DNA of 49,177 nucleotides from a virus. Both the position numbers and the translations under genes were made by a program. This document shows positions 40,615 to 48,442 of this stretch, one piece after another; the stretch's first letter is position 1, and each line of letters opens with the position of its first letter. The notes beneath the pieces were generated by a model, which was not told the DNA's origin, searched no databases, and saw only the letters and a list, made by a program, of their open reading frames with translations. The stretch lies in the IMG/VR virus record IMGVR_UViG_3300048925_000617, positions 1 to 49,177 of that record, one strand, 5' to 3'.

Positions 40615-40919
40615 CAGTCACTCACAACGGCAGACAGTACACAGTGACCAAAATGGCTGATGGCTATCACTGGTTGCTGGTAGAGGTTGGCAACGCTCGC
40701 AATAAGCGCACCATGAATCGCGACCAGCTGATTAATGCAGGTCTCGGACATATCGCCAACCAGAACGCAATCAACCGGCAGGCGCTGAAAGCTGCGATTG
40801 GCAAGAAAGCCATTGCTCGCTACCTGGAAGATACAGTGATGCTGCAACAGGCAATTGAGGCCCAGCGTAAAGCGCTTGGTGTCAGGGTAAATCGTAACTC
40901 GTTTGAAGTGAGGGTGTGA
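40611..40919 (+). CDS. Phage early protein, unknown
   Basis: 102 aa, MTVTHNGRQYTVTKMADGYH onward, beta strand then helices rich in Ala/Arg. Both ends overlap neighbours. Function unknown. Confidence 0.68.
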   Translation: MTVTHNGRQYTVTKMADGYHWLLVEVGNARNKRTMNRDQLINAGLGHIANQNAINRQALKAAIGKKAIARYLEDTVMLQQAIEAQRKALGVRVNRNSFEVRV

Positions 40920-41212
40920 TGGAAGAATTCATGGGAACCCCAGGACCCTGGGAGTGGTGGACAAGCAATTCATTCCTTCGCCTATCAAGTCGCACCACTG
41001 GAAAAGATGGAGGTGTTATCGACTCATACAAAATGAGCGATGGGCAAACATCATTGTCAGTAAAGTTTGAGGATATGACTCTTATCGCAGCAGCCCCTGA
41101 ATTGCTTGAGCTTGTTCTGCATGTGCGAAACTGCGTTAAAAACGACGGCATATACGAGCCAGCCAATCTTGATTATTTCGACAAGGTAATCGCCAAAGCA
41201 CTCGGCAAGTAA
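40919..41212 (+). CDS. Conserved phage early protein (TPGPW...IAAAPELLE type)
   Basis: 97 aa. Contains MGTPGPWEWW at the start and DMTLIAAAPELLELVLHV later, two hallmarks of a small protein found in many enterobacterial phages. Function unknown. ATG overlaps the preceding TGA. Confidence 0.72.
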   Translation: MEEFMGTPGPWEWWTSNSFLRLSSRTTGKDGGVIDSYKMSDGQTSLSVKFEDMTLIAAAPELLELVLHVRNCVKNDGIYEPANLDYFDKVIAKALGK

Positions 41213-41288
41213 CCCCTCCCCCACCTTCATCACTCCCTGTCCGGCCTTTCGCAGGCGGGAAGCGCACAACCAAATTTCAGGAGAAACC

Positions 41289-42260
41289 ATGAGCGAAGCA
41301 ACGGACCTAGTCGTCATTGAGAAGTCGAACGCAATGGCAGTTTTCACCAGCAATGAGCAGCTAGACCCGATTATTGAGGCCATCGAGAAAGAAGCTCGCA
41401 GCCTGGTGCCGGATGTAACCACAAAGAAAGGACGCGACGCTATCGCATCCATGGCGCACAAGGTGGCCCGTTCCAAAACGTACATCGACAATACCGGTAA
41501 AGACCTCGTTGCTGAACTCAAAGCATTACCCAAGCAGATTGACGAAAGTCGTCGCCTGGTGCGTGAACGTCTCGATTTACTGAAGGATGAAGTGCGTCGC
41601 CCTCTTACAGAGTGGGAGGCAGAGCAGGAGCGCATCAAGGCAGAAGAAGAGGCCAAGGTCAAAGCTGAAGAGGCACGAAAGAAGTTTGAGGCAGACCACG
41701 AAATGGCTCTGCTGATGAATGAAAGCCATGACCGTGAAGTTGCAGAGAAGAAAGCAGAAGTAGAACGCCAGCGCATCGCTCACGAAGAAGAACTGACACG
41801 CCAGGCAGCAGAACAGGCAAAGCGCGAAGCAGAGGAGAAAGCTGAGCGTGAACGTGCAGAAGCAGCGCGACGTGAAGCGGAGTTAAAGCTCAAGGCTGAG
41901 CAAGCTGAACGTGACCGTATTGCAGCCGAGCAGAAAGCTGAAGCCGATAAGAAGGCAGCGGCTGAGAAGGCAGAGCGCGAGAAGCAGGAAGCTATCGCAG
42001 CAGAACAACGCAAGGCGCAGGAAGCAGCCGACAAAGTGCGTCGTGAAGCAGAAGCTAAGGAAGCCGCTCGCCTGGCAGAAGAGAAGCGCATTGCTGATGA
42101 AACCGCAGCACGTGCAGCAAACGAAAAGCATCGCAAAATTATCGGTACCAATATCGTCAACGCTCTCACAGCAAATACCAGCATCACCCGCGAACAGGCT
42201 ATCGAAGTCCTGACGGCGCTTAAAGATGGCCTGCTGCCGCACGCCAAAATTAACTACTGA
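41289..42260 (+). CDS. Long coiled-coil (TolA-like) phage protein near the recombination genes
   Basis: 323 aa. Residues about 1-110 are a helical domain (VVIEKSNAMAVFTSNEQLD, LVPDVTTKKGRDAIASMAHK); about 110-275 is an Ala/Glu/Lys/Arg coiled coil resembling TolA in composition only; the end is a small helical cap (TSITREQAIEVLTALKDGLL). In this phage family it lies with the recombinase and may assist it. No membrane anchor is seen, so it is not TolA. Confidence 0.75.
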   Translation: MSEATDLVVIEKSNAMAVFTSNEQLDPIIEAIEKEARSLVPDVTTKKGRDAIASMAHKVARSKTYIDNTGKDLVAELKALPKQIDESRRLVRERLDLLKDEVRRPLTEWEAEQERIKAEEEAKVKAEEARKKFEADHEMALLMNESHDREVAEKKAEVERQRIAHEEELTRQAAEQAKREAEEKAERERAEAARREAELKLKAEQAERDRIAAEQKAEADKKAAAEKAEREKQEAIAAEQRKAQEAADKVRREAEAKEAARLAEEKRIADETAARAANEKHRKIIGTNIVNALTANTSITREQAIEVLTALKDGLLPHAKINY

Positions 42261-42267
42261 GGTTCAT

Positions 42268-42438
42268 ATGGCAGCCGAAACCACAGAAAAAGGCAGCCTG
42301 TTACAGCGTCGTATCTACACGCAGCAGGCTTTGTATTACCGGTTCAAGGGTGACAAGGAACGGATGCGCATGTATCTCAACCTGTCTCGCCTTGAGTGGA
42401 TGAACAAACGATTTTTCCTCGGGGGATGCCCGTTCTGA
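42268..42438 (+). CDS. Small phage protein before erf
   Basis: 56 aa from MAAETTEKGSLLQRRIYTQQ; basic, with RFKGDKERMRMYLNLSRLEW. Likely nucleic-acid associated by charge. Function unknown. Confidence 0.62.
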   Translation: MAAETTEKGSLLQRRIYTQQALYYRFKGDKERMRMYLNLSRLEWMNKRFFLGGCPF

Positions 42439-42445
42439 GGTGCTT

Positions 42446-43072
42446 ATGGAAAACAAAAAGGTCTACTCGGCAATAAGTGGGGTCGCATCTGCTCTGGCGG
42501 AGCAAGGGATTAGCAAGGAGAAGAAGCAGGGAAGCCAGGTTAATTATGCATTCCGTGGGATTGATGACATTTACAACGCTCTGGCCCCACAACTGGTTAA
42601 ACACAAACTCCTCATTCTTCCCCGCTACACCGAACGAACCAGCGTAGAGAGAACCAGCAAAAATGGTGGCGCACTGTTTTACATAACAGTGCGTGGCGAT
42701 TTTGATTTTGTCAGCACTGAGGACGGAAGCGTTCATACCGTTACGACCTACGGCGAAGCAATGGACAGCGGAGATAAGGCCACAAACAAAGCCATGTCGA
42801 TCGCGTTCAAATACGCCGCGTTTCAGGCCTTCTGCATCCCTACGGAAGAGACTGCGATCGACGCTGATTCTGAGGTTCATCATGTGCAGCCAGCGGATGC
42901 AGACCAGATCCTGTCTGAGTTTACTCAATACGCCAGCACCGAAAATGATAGCAAAGCACTCCAAGAGCGTTACGCCAGCACATGGTCACGCCTTAACGGG
43001 TTTGCGGACCACCAGGCTAAGTGCAGAGACGTAACCGGCATCCGAATTAAAGAGCTAAAACAGGCGGCATAA
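42446..43072 (+). CDS. erf: Erf single-strand annealing recombinase
   Basis: 208 aa from MENKKVYSAISGVASALAEQ with GAGG 6 bases upstream. The ERF core is clear: INYAFRGIDDIYNAL-type NYAFRGIDDIYNALAP, TYGEAMDSGDKATNKAMSIA and FKYAAFQAFCIP. It anneals strands and circularises phage DNA, and works with SSB next door. The C-terminal half is helical. Confidence 0.93.
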   Translation: MENKKVYSAISGVASALAEQGISKEKKQGSQVNYAFRGIDDIYNALAPQLVKHKLLILPRYTERTSVERTSKNGGALFYITVRGDFDFVSTEDGSVHTVTTYGEAMDSGDKATNKAMSIAFKYAAFQAFCIPTEETAIDADSEVHHVQPADADQILSEFTQYASTENDSKALQERYASTWSRLNGFADHQAKCRDVTGIRIKELKQAA

Positions 43073-43549
43073 ATGGCAATTAACACGATCACAATTTCAG
43101 GGAATGTCGGAAAAGACGCGGTTCTCCGCGTTACACCCAACGGGAAGCATATTGCATCCTTCTCACTACCAGCCAAAACCGGATTTGGCGAAAACGAAAA
43201 GACATCCTGGCTTCAGTGCAAGATGTTCGGAGCTATGGCTGAGAAGCTTTCAGTAGCGGTTGTGAAAGGTGCGAAGGTCACAGTTTCAGGTGAGTTCCTT
43301 ATCGAGGAATGGACGAGACAGGACGGCTCGCAAGCGCAGACTCCTACCATTTTGGTCAGAGACATTGACCTTCCCCCGCGCGGAACTCCTGGTAACGACA
43401 GCCCTCGTCAACAGCAGAGACCGGAAGCGCAGCGCCAGCAACAGCGATCAGCGCCGCAACCAAGCGAACCGCCGATGGACTTCGAGGATGACATTCCGTT
43501 CGCTCCAGTAGGGCTTCAGTATGGAAAAAAATTCATGCACTGCATATAA
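43073..43549 (+). CDS. ssb: Single-stranded DNA-binding protein
   Basis: 158 aa. OB-fold from MAINTITISGNVGKDAVLRV to about residue 110, a Gln/Arg/Pro linker, and the acidic tip DFEDDIPF. The tip is not terminal: about 15 residues follow (APVGLQYGKKFMHCI). Start is directly after the erf stop. The last 29 bases are shared with the HNH-like gene, so this tail may have been rewritten by its arrival. Confidence 0.93.
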   Translation: MAINTITISGNVGKDAVLRVTPNGKHIASFSLPAKTGFGENEKTSWLQCKMFGAMAEKLSVAVVKGAKVTVSGEFLIEEWTRQDGSQAQTPTILVRDIDLPPRGTPGNDSPRQQQRPEAQRQQQRSAPQPSEPPMDFEDDIPFAPVGLQYGKKFMHCI

Positions 43550-44036
43550 AACCTGCTTCAAATGCGGATTAGAAAAACGAATCTCTGATTATTACAGCCA
43601 TCGTCAGATGGCTGATGGCCATCTTAATAAATGTAAGGAATGCACGAAATCTGACACGAGGAAAAACAGAGCTGAAAACATTAGTTATTATCAGTATTAC
43701 GACAAGCTGAGAGCATCAAATGATGAAAGAAAGCTTAAGTGCAAGATGTATAGCAAAACCTCTAATGGCAAAGCATCTCATGCAAGAGCATTAAAGAAAT
43801 ACATCATGAAATATCCATCAAAAAGCAAAGCGCACAATGCAGTAAACAATGCTATTCGTGATGGCAAGCTTAAAAGAAAATCTGCATGCGAAGCATGTGG
43901 ATTTGAATGCAGCACTGAAGCCCATCACCATGATTATTCAAAACCGCTTGATGTCCACTGGCTTTGCAAGTCTTGCCATGTCGAATGGCACAAGCATTTC
44001 AAACCCTCATATCCTGAAGACCTAGAAGCGGCTTAA
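43521..44036 (+). CDS. HNH-like zinc-finger nuclease-type protein
   Basis: 171 aa, AT-rich against its neighbours, starting inside ssb. N-terminal CFKCGLEKRISDYYSHRQ and CKECTK zinc motif as in endonuclease VII-like proteins; C-terminal CEACGFECSTEAHHHDY and CKSCHVEWHK form an HNH-like Cys/His site. It looks like a free-standing homing-type element. Nuclease activity is inferred from the motif. Confidence 0.75.
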   Translation: MEKNSCTAYKTCFKCGLEKRISDYYSHRQMADGHLNKCKECTKSDTRKNRAENISYYQYYDKLRASNDERKLKCKMYSKTSNGKASHARALKKYIMKYPSKSKAHNAVNNAIRDGKLKRKSACEACGFECSTEAHHHDYSKPLDVHWLCKSCHVEWHKHFKPSYPEDLEAA

Positions 44037-44097
44037 ACAACACCCAACCACCCTATTTCACCTCACGGAGGCGGGTTAACCACACCCGCAGTTCTCT

Positions 44098-44427
44098 ATG
44101 TATCACTTATCTAATAAGCGCCTTTACTCGCGTGACGAGCTTATTCGCAAGCTCAGCAAGAGCGAGAAGAACTTTATCGCCGTTTACTGGAGCGGAGTTA
44201 ATCCGGGGGACGGTTGCTTTACCAGCGGAGTGAATCTGGTGACGCACGACCCGTATTACTCAGGGTGGGCGCCAACGCTTGAGGAGTCCAGCGAATACAT
44301 CACCGGCGCTGAACTGGAACTGGTGAAGGATGTTTGTGAAGCAACTCCGTGGGGCCAGAAATTAGGCGGGATATGCCTGGGTGGGACGCAATACCGGCTT
44401 AAACCTGAACTGAGGGCACAGCAATGA
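44098..44427 (+). CDS. Phage early protein, unknown
   Basis: 109 aa, MYHLSNKRLYSRDELIRKLS onward. No strong ribosome site; a hairpin GCGGGT/ACCCGC (44071-44089) lies just before. A small helical start then beta-rich part. Its stop overlaps the next ATG. Function unknown. Confidence 0.62.
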   Translation: MYHLSNKRLYSRDELIRKLSKSEKNFIAVYWSGVNPGDGCFTSGVNLVTHDPYYSGWAPTLEESSEYITGAELELVKDVCEATPWGQKLGGICLGGTQYRLKPELRAQQ

Positions 44428-44582
44428 CACATGCACATGACGACATTTATGTTTATGGCCTGCGGTTATCTTTCATCGTCGGGCCAAATGGCTGGCTAAT
44501 GCCTTGGGGTGAGGTTATCTGCAACCCACTTAAGGCGCAGAGACTGGCTGAGGAATATTGCAACAGGCAGGAGGCGGCATGA
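44424..44582 (+). CDS. Small phage early protein
   Basis: 52 aa, MTHAHDDIYVYGLRLSFIVG onward. Its start and stop overlap both neighbours (ATGA), so it is a coupled gene of the chain. Function unknown. Confidence 0.6.
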   Translation: MTHAHDDIYVYGLRLSFIVGPNGWLMPWGEVICNPLKAQRLAEEYCNRQEAA

Positions 44583-44794
44583 CCGAAGAGCAAAACAACG
44601 CATTACGCGCTACTGCCAGGCGCTGCAACGAAGAGCTAAAGGCTGCAATGGCTCAGAAGCCTAAGCCAAAGTTTGACGCTGTCAGCAGGCCACTTCTGGC
44701 TAAACACTTCGAGAAGATAAAGGGACTTGGTATCCCTTTTCTTTTGTTCGTCTACACCATCGGCAGGATTAACGGGCAGTTCCGGGAGCATTGA
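44579..44794 (+). CDS. Small phage early protein
   Basis: 71 aa, MTEEQNNALRATARRCNEEL onward, helical and basic (KPKPKFDAVSRPLLAKHF), with a hydrophobic GIPFLLFVYTIG at the end. ATG overlaps the preceding stop. Function unknown. Confidence 0.62.
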   Translation: MTEEQNNALRATARRCNEELKAAMAQKPKPKFDAVSRPLLAKHFEKIKGLGIPFLLFVYTIGRINGQFREH

Positions 44795-44795
44795 A

Positions 44796-45014
44796 ATGAA
44801 CGAGGAAATTAAGCCATGCCCGTTCTGTGGATGTGGCGAGATTAGATTTGATGAAACCAGGCATTGGACAGGCCAGCGATCAATCATTGTAAGCCATACC
44901 CTTCGCCACTGGTGTGAAAGCGAAAACGGTCGGCATCCTTTGGTAACAATCACTCAAAAGGAAAAGGCTGAATGTATAGCGGCCTGGAATAAACGCTCAG
45001 GAGAAGTGTCATGA
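44796..45014 (+). CDS. lar: Lar-like restriction alleviation protein
   Basis: 72 aa from MNEEIKPCPFCGCGEIRFDE; the CPFCG zinc knuckle near the start, a Cys in the middle and AAWNKR near the end are the Lar pattern. Rac prophage Lar moderates type I restriction. The longer in-frame start overlaps the upstream gene and is rejected. Confidence 0.8.
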   Translation: MNEEIKPCPFCGCGEIRFDETRHWTGQRSIIVSHTLRHWCESENGRHPLVTITQKEKAECIAAWNKRSGEVS

Positions 45015-45235
45015 CCGCAGAAATCATTGATCAGGCCAGCGAGCGCGAAGAGCAGTTCCGTGAGCTGGCCATAGCAGCGCACCGCATCAACCGTAACGCA
45101 GTATCAGCAAAGCATTGTGAATCGTGCGGAGAGGACATACCAGAGCCGCGCCGGGTTGCTGTGCCGGGATGCAAGACGTGCGCGAGTTGCCAGGAAGTAA
45201 TTGAACTCAAGCTTAAGCAGAGAGGGGTTATGTGA
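45011..45235 (+). CDS. TraR/DksA-type zinc-finger protein
   Basis: 74 aa. HCESCGEDIPEPRR and CKTCASCQEV form the C4 zinc finger of TraR/DksA-like phage proteins, with a helical N terminus. Members bind the RNA polymerase secondary channel and alter host transcription. Coupled to the genes on both sides. Confidence 0.85.
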   Translation: MTAEIIDQASEREEQFRELAIAAHRINRNAVSAKHCESCGEDIPEPRRVAVPGCKTCASCQEVIELKLKQRGVM

Positions 45236-45441
45236 TGGAGCTAACCAAGGGGAAAGTCTACAACGTCGACCAGGAATACAGCTGGATGCTTCACGGTCGA
45301 GCGGAATACCACTCCACGTTCAGCAGGGAAAGTGACGGCGAACCTCTGCACAACATGATTATCCGAATGCAGAATGGTTATTTAGAGATGTCTGTTTTCA
45401 CCACGGGTAATATTCAGTCGGAAGCAGAGGAGCCAGTGTGA
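45235..45441 (+). CDS. Small phage early protein, unknown
   Basis: 68 aa from MELTKGKVYNVDQEYSWMLH (ATG overlaps the upstream TGA; a GTG just before is less likely). Beta-rich. Function unknown. Confidence 0.62.
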   Translation: MELTKGKVYNVDQEYSWMLHGRAEYHSTFSRESDGEPLHNMIIRMQNGYLEMSVFTTGNIQSEAEEPV

Positions 45442-45803
45442 TGGATTACAGCAAGATGAGTGACGGGGAAATTAGCGTCAGGCTGGCCTATTTTCTCAAG
45501 AGAAAGTACAGCGCCACTATTCATCCGCGTGAAACTACCGGCGCTAATCTGTCATGGAACTGGTTCAACACAGTACAGAACACCGGTTATTTCCCGCTGC
45601 GTCGTGCTGAAGAGCTTTTCCCAGTAATGAAGAAACACCGGATTGGACTTACGCCATCAGGTAAGACTGTGTGGCAGGCATCTCACGAATCTGGAATTAG
45701 TGTTATCCATCGAAACCCGCTGCGCGCTGTGGCAATCGTCTACCTCCTTTTGCAGGAGTCAGCCAATGTTCCAGCTAATTCAACGGGGTCAGATTTACGC
45801 TGA
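45441..45803 (+). CDS. DUF2591-like phage protein
   Basis: 120 aa from MDYSKMSDGEISVRLAYFLK, then a Trp-rich core and RNPLRAVAIVYLLLQE, resembling the DUF2591 family of enterobacterial phages. Function unknown. Overlaps the next gene by 38 bases. Confidence 0.72.
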   Translation: MDYSKMSDGEISVRLAYFLKRKYSATIHPRETTGANLSWNWFNTVQNTGYFPLRRAEELFPVMKKHRIGLTPSGKTVWQASHESGISVIHRNPLRAVAIVYLLLQESANVPANSTGSDLR

Positions 45804-46002
45804 CCAGCATGGGTGGCCAGTAATAATCCACAGCTGCACATCTCAGATAGTCCGATACCGCCGACAAGGCCGGATCAACACAGCTTCAATCGACCGATTC
45901 ACAAACGACTTTGAATATCTCGACTTTCACGAGGCGAGGCGTATACGTGCCGAACTTGAGGATAGCGAGAACATTAAACACCTGCGCGCTATGCGGGCAT
46001 GA
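45766..46002 (+). CDS. DUF4222-like small phage protein
   Basis: 78 aa from MFQLIQRGQIYADQHGWPVI, with INTASIDRFTNDFEYLD, matching the DUF4222 pattern. The helical C terminus is extended. Function unknown. Confidence 0.78.
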   Translation: MFQLIQRGQIYADQHGWPVIIHSCTSQIVRYRRQGRINTASIDRFTNDFEYLDFHEARRIRAELEDSENIKHLRAMRA

Positions 46003-46011
46003 GGAGAGATT

Positions 46012-46281
46012 ATGCGCATTGAAGAATTGCCGAAATTACCAAAGCTGTTTCGCGTCATTGAGGTGGATTTAGATGTTCTGCGCAATGGCATAGGTGGTGG
46101 TGGTGGCGTGATTTTCGACCTTGATGCTGTCGTTAAACGCAAGGTTCGCCGCGTTTTGCATAACGGTGGCTGGCGTTGGCAGATGGTACGTGAATACCCC
46201 GATCAGGAGATGTGGGATTACTGCCTTGTACAGGACAGGGAGTGCCTAGAGCTGCTTAACCACGACCTAGGCCTGATGTGA
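46012..46281 (+). CDS. Small phage early protein, unknown
   Basis: 89 aa, MRIEELPKLPKLFRVIEVDL onward, with a GIGGGGG loop before a basic VVKRKVRRVL. Function unknown. It is followed by a terminator. Confidence 0.65.
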   Translation: MRIEELPKLPKLFRVIEVDLDVLRNGIGGGGGVIFDLDAVVKRKVRRVLHNGGWRWQMVREYPDQEMWDYCLVQDRECLELLNHDLGLM

Positions 46282-46354
46282 TTCCGCAACTGATAGCCGG
46301 TTCTGACGAGCTGGCTATTGGGTGCGAAAGCACTGCAACGTCATCCCCCATTTA

Positions 46355-46379
46355 GCCCTCCACGTGAGGGCGTTTTTTT
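46355..46379 (+). terminator. Intrinsic terminator before the small membrane gene and xis
   Basis: GCCCTC-CACGT-GAGGGC then GTTTTTTT, inside the gap after the 89-aa gene and before the integration genes. Confidence 0.88.
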
Positions 46380-46390
46380 GGGAGTAAATC

Positions 46391-46507
46391 ATGCAATCCA
46401 ATCCCATCATCTGGCTCGTCATAGCTCTCAATGCTGCGGCGGCCTTCATCTCATTTCTACACGAACCGGCAGGTGTGCAATGGCTAAATATGCTGTGGGC
46501 GCTTTAG
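46391..46507 (+). CDS. Small single-pass membrane protein
   Basis: 38 aa, MQSNPIIWLVIALNAAAAFI and then a short tail. GGGAG lies 7 bases before the ATG. Overlaps the next gene in another frame. Function unknown. Confidence 0.6.
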   Translation: MQSNPIIWLVIALNAAAAFISFLHEPAGVQWLNMLWAL

Positions 46508-46680
46508 TGCAAATGAAATGGGGAGGCATCAGAGGTGTAGTCGTCAATCAGATTGATGCCGATAGCGATAAACCTAGTGCGTACATCCAGTGGGATGACG
46601 GCACGTACTCAACTCATGCAGAAAGTCAGATTCGCGCGGCGACTGTTGATGGTCCGCAACTCTATAAGACATTCGCATAG
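46480..46680 (+). CDS. Small phage protein before xis
   Basis: 66 aa from MAKYAVGALVQMKWGGIRGV, an SH3-like beta pattern (AYIQWDDGTYSTHAESQI). Function unknown; several integration modules carry such a gene. Confidence 0.62.
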   Translation: MAKYAVGALVQMKWGGIRGVVVNQIDADSDKPSAYIQWDDGTYSTHAESQIRAATVDGPQLYKTFA

Positions 46681-46688
46681 GAGAAGGT

Positions 46689-47024
46689 ATGGAACCAGCA
46701 AAACCTATCACTGCTCAGCAGGCAGCGGAACTCCTGATCGTCTCACCCAGAACCATATACCGGCTTATCGACTCTGGAGAGCTTGCCGGTAAAAAGGTGG
46801 GGAACAAATATCGGACTACCGATGCAGCCTGTATTGCGTATTTAAATGACCCGCGCGATCCTGTTGTCGCGAGCGCGGGTGAGCATAAAGGAGATAATTT
46901 ATGTCAATCACCCTCAGAGGCGACGTGTGGCACTGTCATTTCGTTACACCGTCAGGGAAAAGAGTTAGACAATCTCTTGGTACGGGGGACAAGAAACAAG
47001 CACAGGAGTTGCACGACAAGCTGA
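46689..47024 (+). CDS. xis: Excisionase-like MerR-type HTH protein
   Basis: 111 aa. [22 protein letters not shown] is the winged HTH of AlpA/Xis-type proteins and [20 protein letters not shown] its wing. The rest overlaps the integrase start by 124 bases in another frame. It is expected to bend DNA for prophage excision. Confidence 0.82.
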   Translation: MEPAKPITAQQAAELLIVSPRTIYRLIDSGELAGKKVGNKYRTTDAACIAYLNDPRDPVVASAGEHKGDNLCQSPSEATCGTVISLHRQGKELDNLLVRGTRNKHRSCTTS

Positions 47025-48064
47025 AGGCAGAAGCGTGGCGGGTCGATAAGATTGGAGAGTTGCCAACAAGAACGTTCGAGGAGTGCTGCATTCGGTGGAT
47101 TCGCGAAAAGGACCATAAGCGTTCACTGGATGACGACAAGACGAAGATTGAGTTCTTCCTGCGCCACTTTTCAGGCCGGGATGTTTCAACCATTACCGCT
47201 GAGCAGGTGCATGACGCGGTTTCGAAGATGGTTAACAGAAAGCATATTCAGGTATGGGAGTCGCGCAGGGATGCGGCAATTCGTCGAGGGAAGGAACCAC
47301 CACCATATTCAGACAAACCGGTTAGCCAGGCAACAAAGAGCCAGCACCTTTCATTTATGCGGTCACTCTTAAAGGCGGCTGCAGATGACTGGGGTTGGAT
47401 AAAGTCGGCACCGGCAATCAAGACCAGAAAGCCGGTTAGTAAAAGAATCAGGTGGCTGACAAAGGATGAAGCTGAACGTCTGATTGAATGTATGCCTGAG
47501 AGCATTAAGCCAGTTGTGATATTTGCACTGGCTACCGGCCTGCGCCGCTCCAATATCATTGATCTGGAGTGGCAGCAGGTCGACATGCAGAGAAAGGTTG
47601 CATGGGTAAATCCTGAGAACGCGAAGGCGGGCAAGGCTATCGGCGTGGCTCTGAATGATACCGCATGCAGGGTGTTAAGGGATCAGATAGGGAAGAGTTC
47701 TCGATGGGTGTTTGTACACACCAGGGCAGCCACTCGTCCAGATGGAACTTTGACGCCAGCAGTGAGAAAAATGCGTGTCGATGACAACAGCGCGTGGAAG
47801 ATTGGACTCGAGAAAGCTGGAATTGATGATTTCCGGTTTCACGACCTGAGACATACCTGGGCAAGCTGGCTTATTCAGTCTGGCGTACCACTTTCTGTTT
47901 TGCAGGAAATGGGGGGATGGGAAAGCATCGAAATGGTTCGCCGGTATGCTCACCTGGCACCGAACCATTTAAGCGAACACGCGCGGAAAATTGATGCCAT
48001 TTTTGGCAACCATGACACAGATATGACACAAGGAGGAAATCAGGCTGGGCTGAAACTGGCGTAA
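46901..48064 (+). CDS. int: Tyrosine-family site-specific integrase
   Basis: 387 aa, P22-like. N-terminal arm-binding domain, then SAM-like core, then the catalytic half with the first Arg in [17 protein letters not shown] (His-x-x-Arg) and the nucleophile in VRRYAHLAP. It cuts and joins at a tRNA 3' end and faces the tRNA. The overlap with xis is common in this group. Confidence 0.95.
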   Translation: MSITLRGDVWHCHFVTPSGKRVRQSLGTGDKKQAQELHDKLKAEAWRVDKIGELPTRTFEECCIRWIREKDHKRSLDDDKTKIEFFLRHFSGRDVSTITAEQVHDAVSKMVNRKHIQVWESRRDAAIRRGKEPPPYSDKPVSQATKSQHLSFMRSLLKAAADDWGWIKSAPAIKTRKPVSKRIRWLTKDEAERLIECMPESIKPVVIFALATGLRRSNIIDLEWQQVDMQRKVAWVNPENAKAGKAIGVALNDTACRVLRDQIGKSSRWVFVHTRAATRPDGTLTPAVRKMRVDDNSAWKIGLEKAGIDDFRFHDLRHTWASWLIQSGVPLSVLQEMGGWESIEMVRRYAHLAPNHLSEHARKIDAIFGNHDTDMTQGGNQAGLKLA

Positions 48065-48079
48065 GTGCATGATACTTAA

Positions 48080-48125
48080 TGGTACGCCCTGTAGGATTCG
48101 AACCTACGACCTACGGCTTAGAAGG
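48080..48125. other. Predicted attachment site (right end of prophage) in the tRNA 3' part
   Basis: int ends 15 bases from the 3' CCA of tRNA-Arg and points to it, the usual order for integrases that use tRNA 3' ends. The core must lie in this half of the tRNA and the other copy outside the window, so it cannot be aligned here. Confidence 0.55.
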
Positions 48126-48156
48126 CCGTTGCTCTATCCAACTGAGCTAAGGGCGC
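48080..48156 (-). tRNA. argU: tRNA-Arg(UCU), argU type
   Basis: 77 bases, complete cloverleaf: acceptor GCGCCCT/AGGGCGT (one G-U pair), D-arm with AGCTCAGTTGGATAGAGC, anticodon loop CTTCTAA giving UCU, T-arm GTAGG-TTCGAAT-CCTAC, encoded CCA. It reads AGA codons and is rare in enterobacteria. It differs from E. coli argU in the 3' acceptor (GTACCA rather than GCGCCA), a stretch the prophage may supply. Confidence 0.93.
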
Positions 48157-48193
48157 ACTGAGAAGCATGCACTTGCGGTGTGAAACGCCTGGA

Positions 48194-48221
48194 ATTATAC
48201 GGTCAATGGCTAGTGAGTCAA
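48194..48221 (-). promoter_or_regulatory. Promoter of tRNA-Arg
   Basis: Minus strand TTGACT, 16 bases, TATAAT, about 38 bases before the tRNA: a strong sigma-70 promoter that stays with the tRNA on the host side. The stretch 48222-48442 before the EAL gene holds no gene I can support. Confidence 0.85.
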
Positions 48222-48442
48222 TGCCTTTTAGCGCAATCGCCTGCCTTCTCACCATCCCCCTGTTTATCCCTCGTCAATACGTCTGTTTTTTCGACATTCC
48301 TCTCATTTTTCTGCCACTTGATGACTCTACGAAAAGGCTTAACGCCGTTTAAGTAACGCCTGGTATTTTCTGCCGACCATCGCTCTCACACTAGCCTCCG
48401 GTATCCCGGCGCCGAGGAGCCGGAAGATAACAGGACAGTGTA

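Noticed and set aside
41780-42247. Long minus-strand frame opposite the coiled-coil gene
   Set aside because: Arises from the biased Ala/Glu/Lys codons of the real plus-strand gene; no ribosome site or family match.
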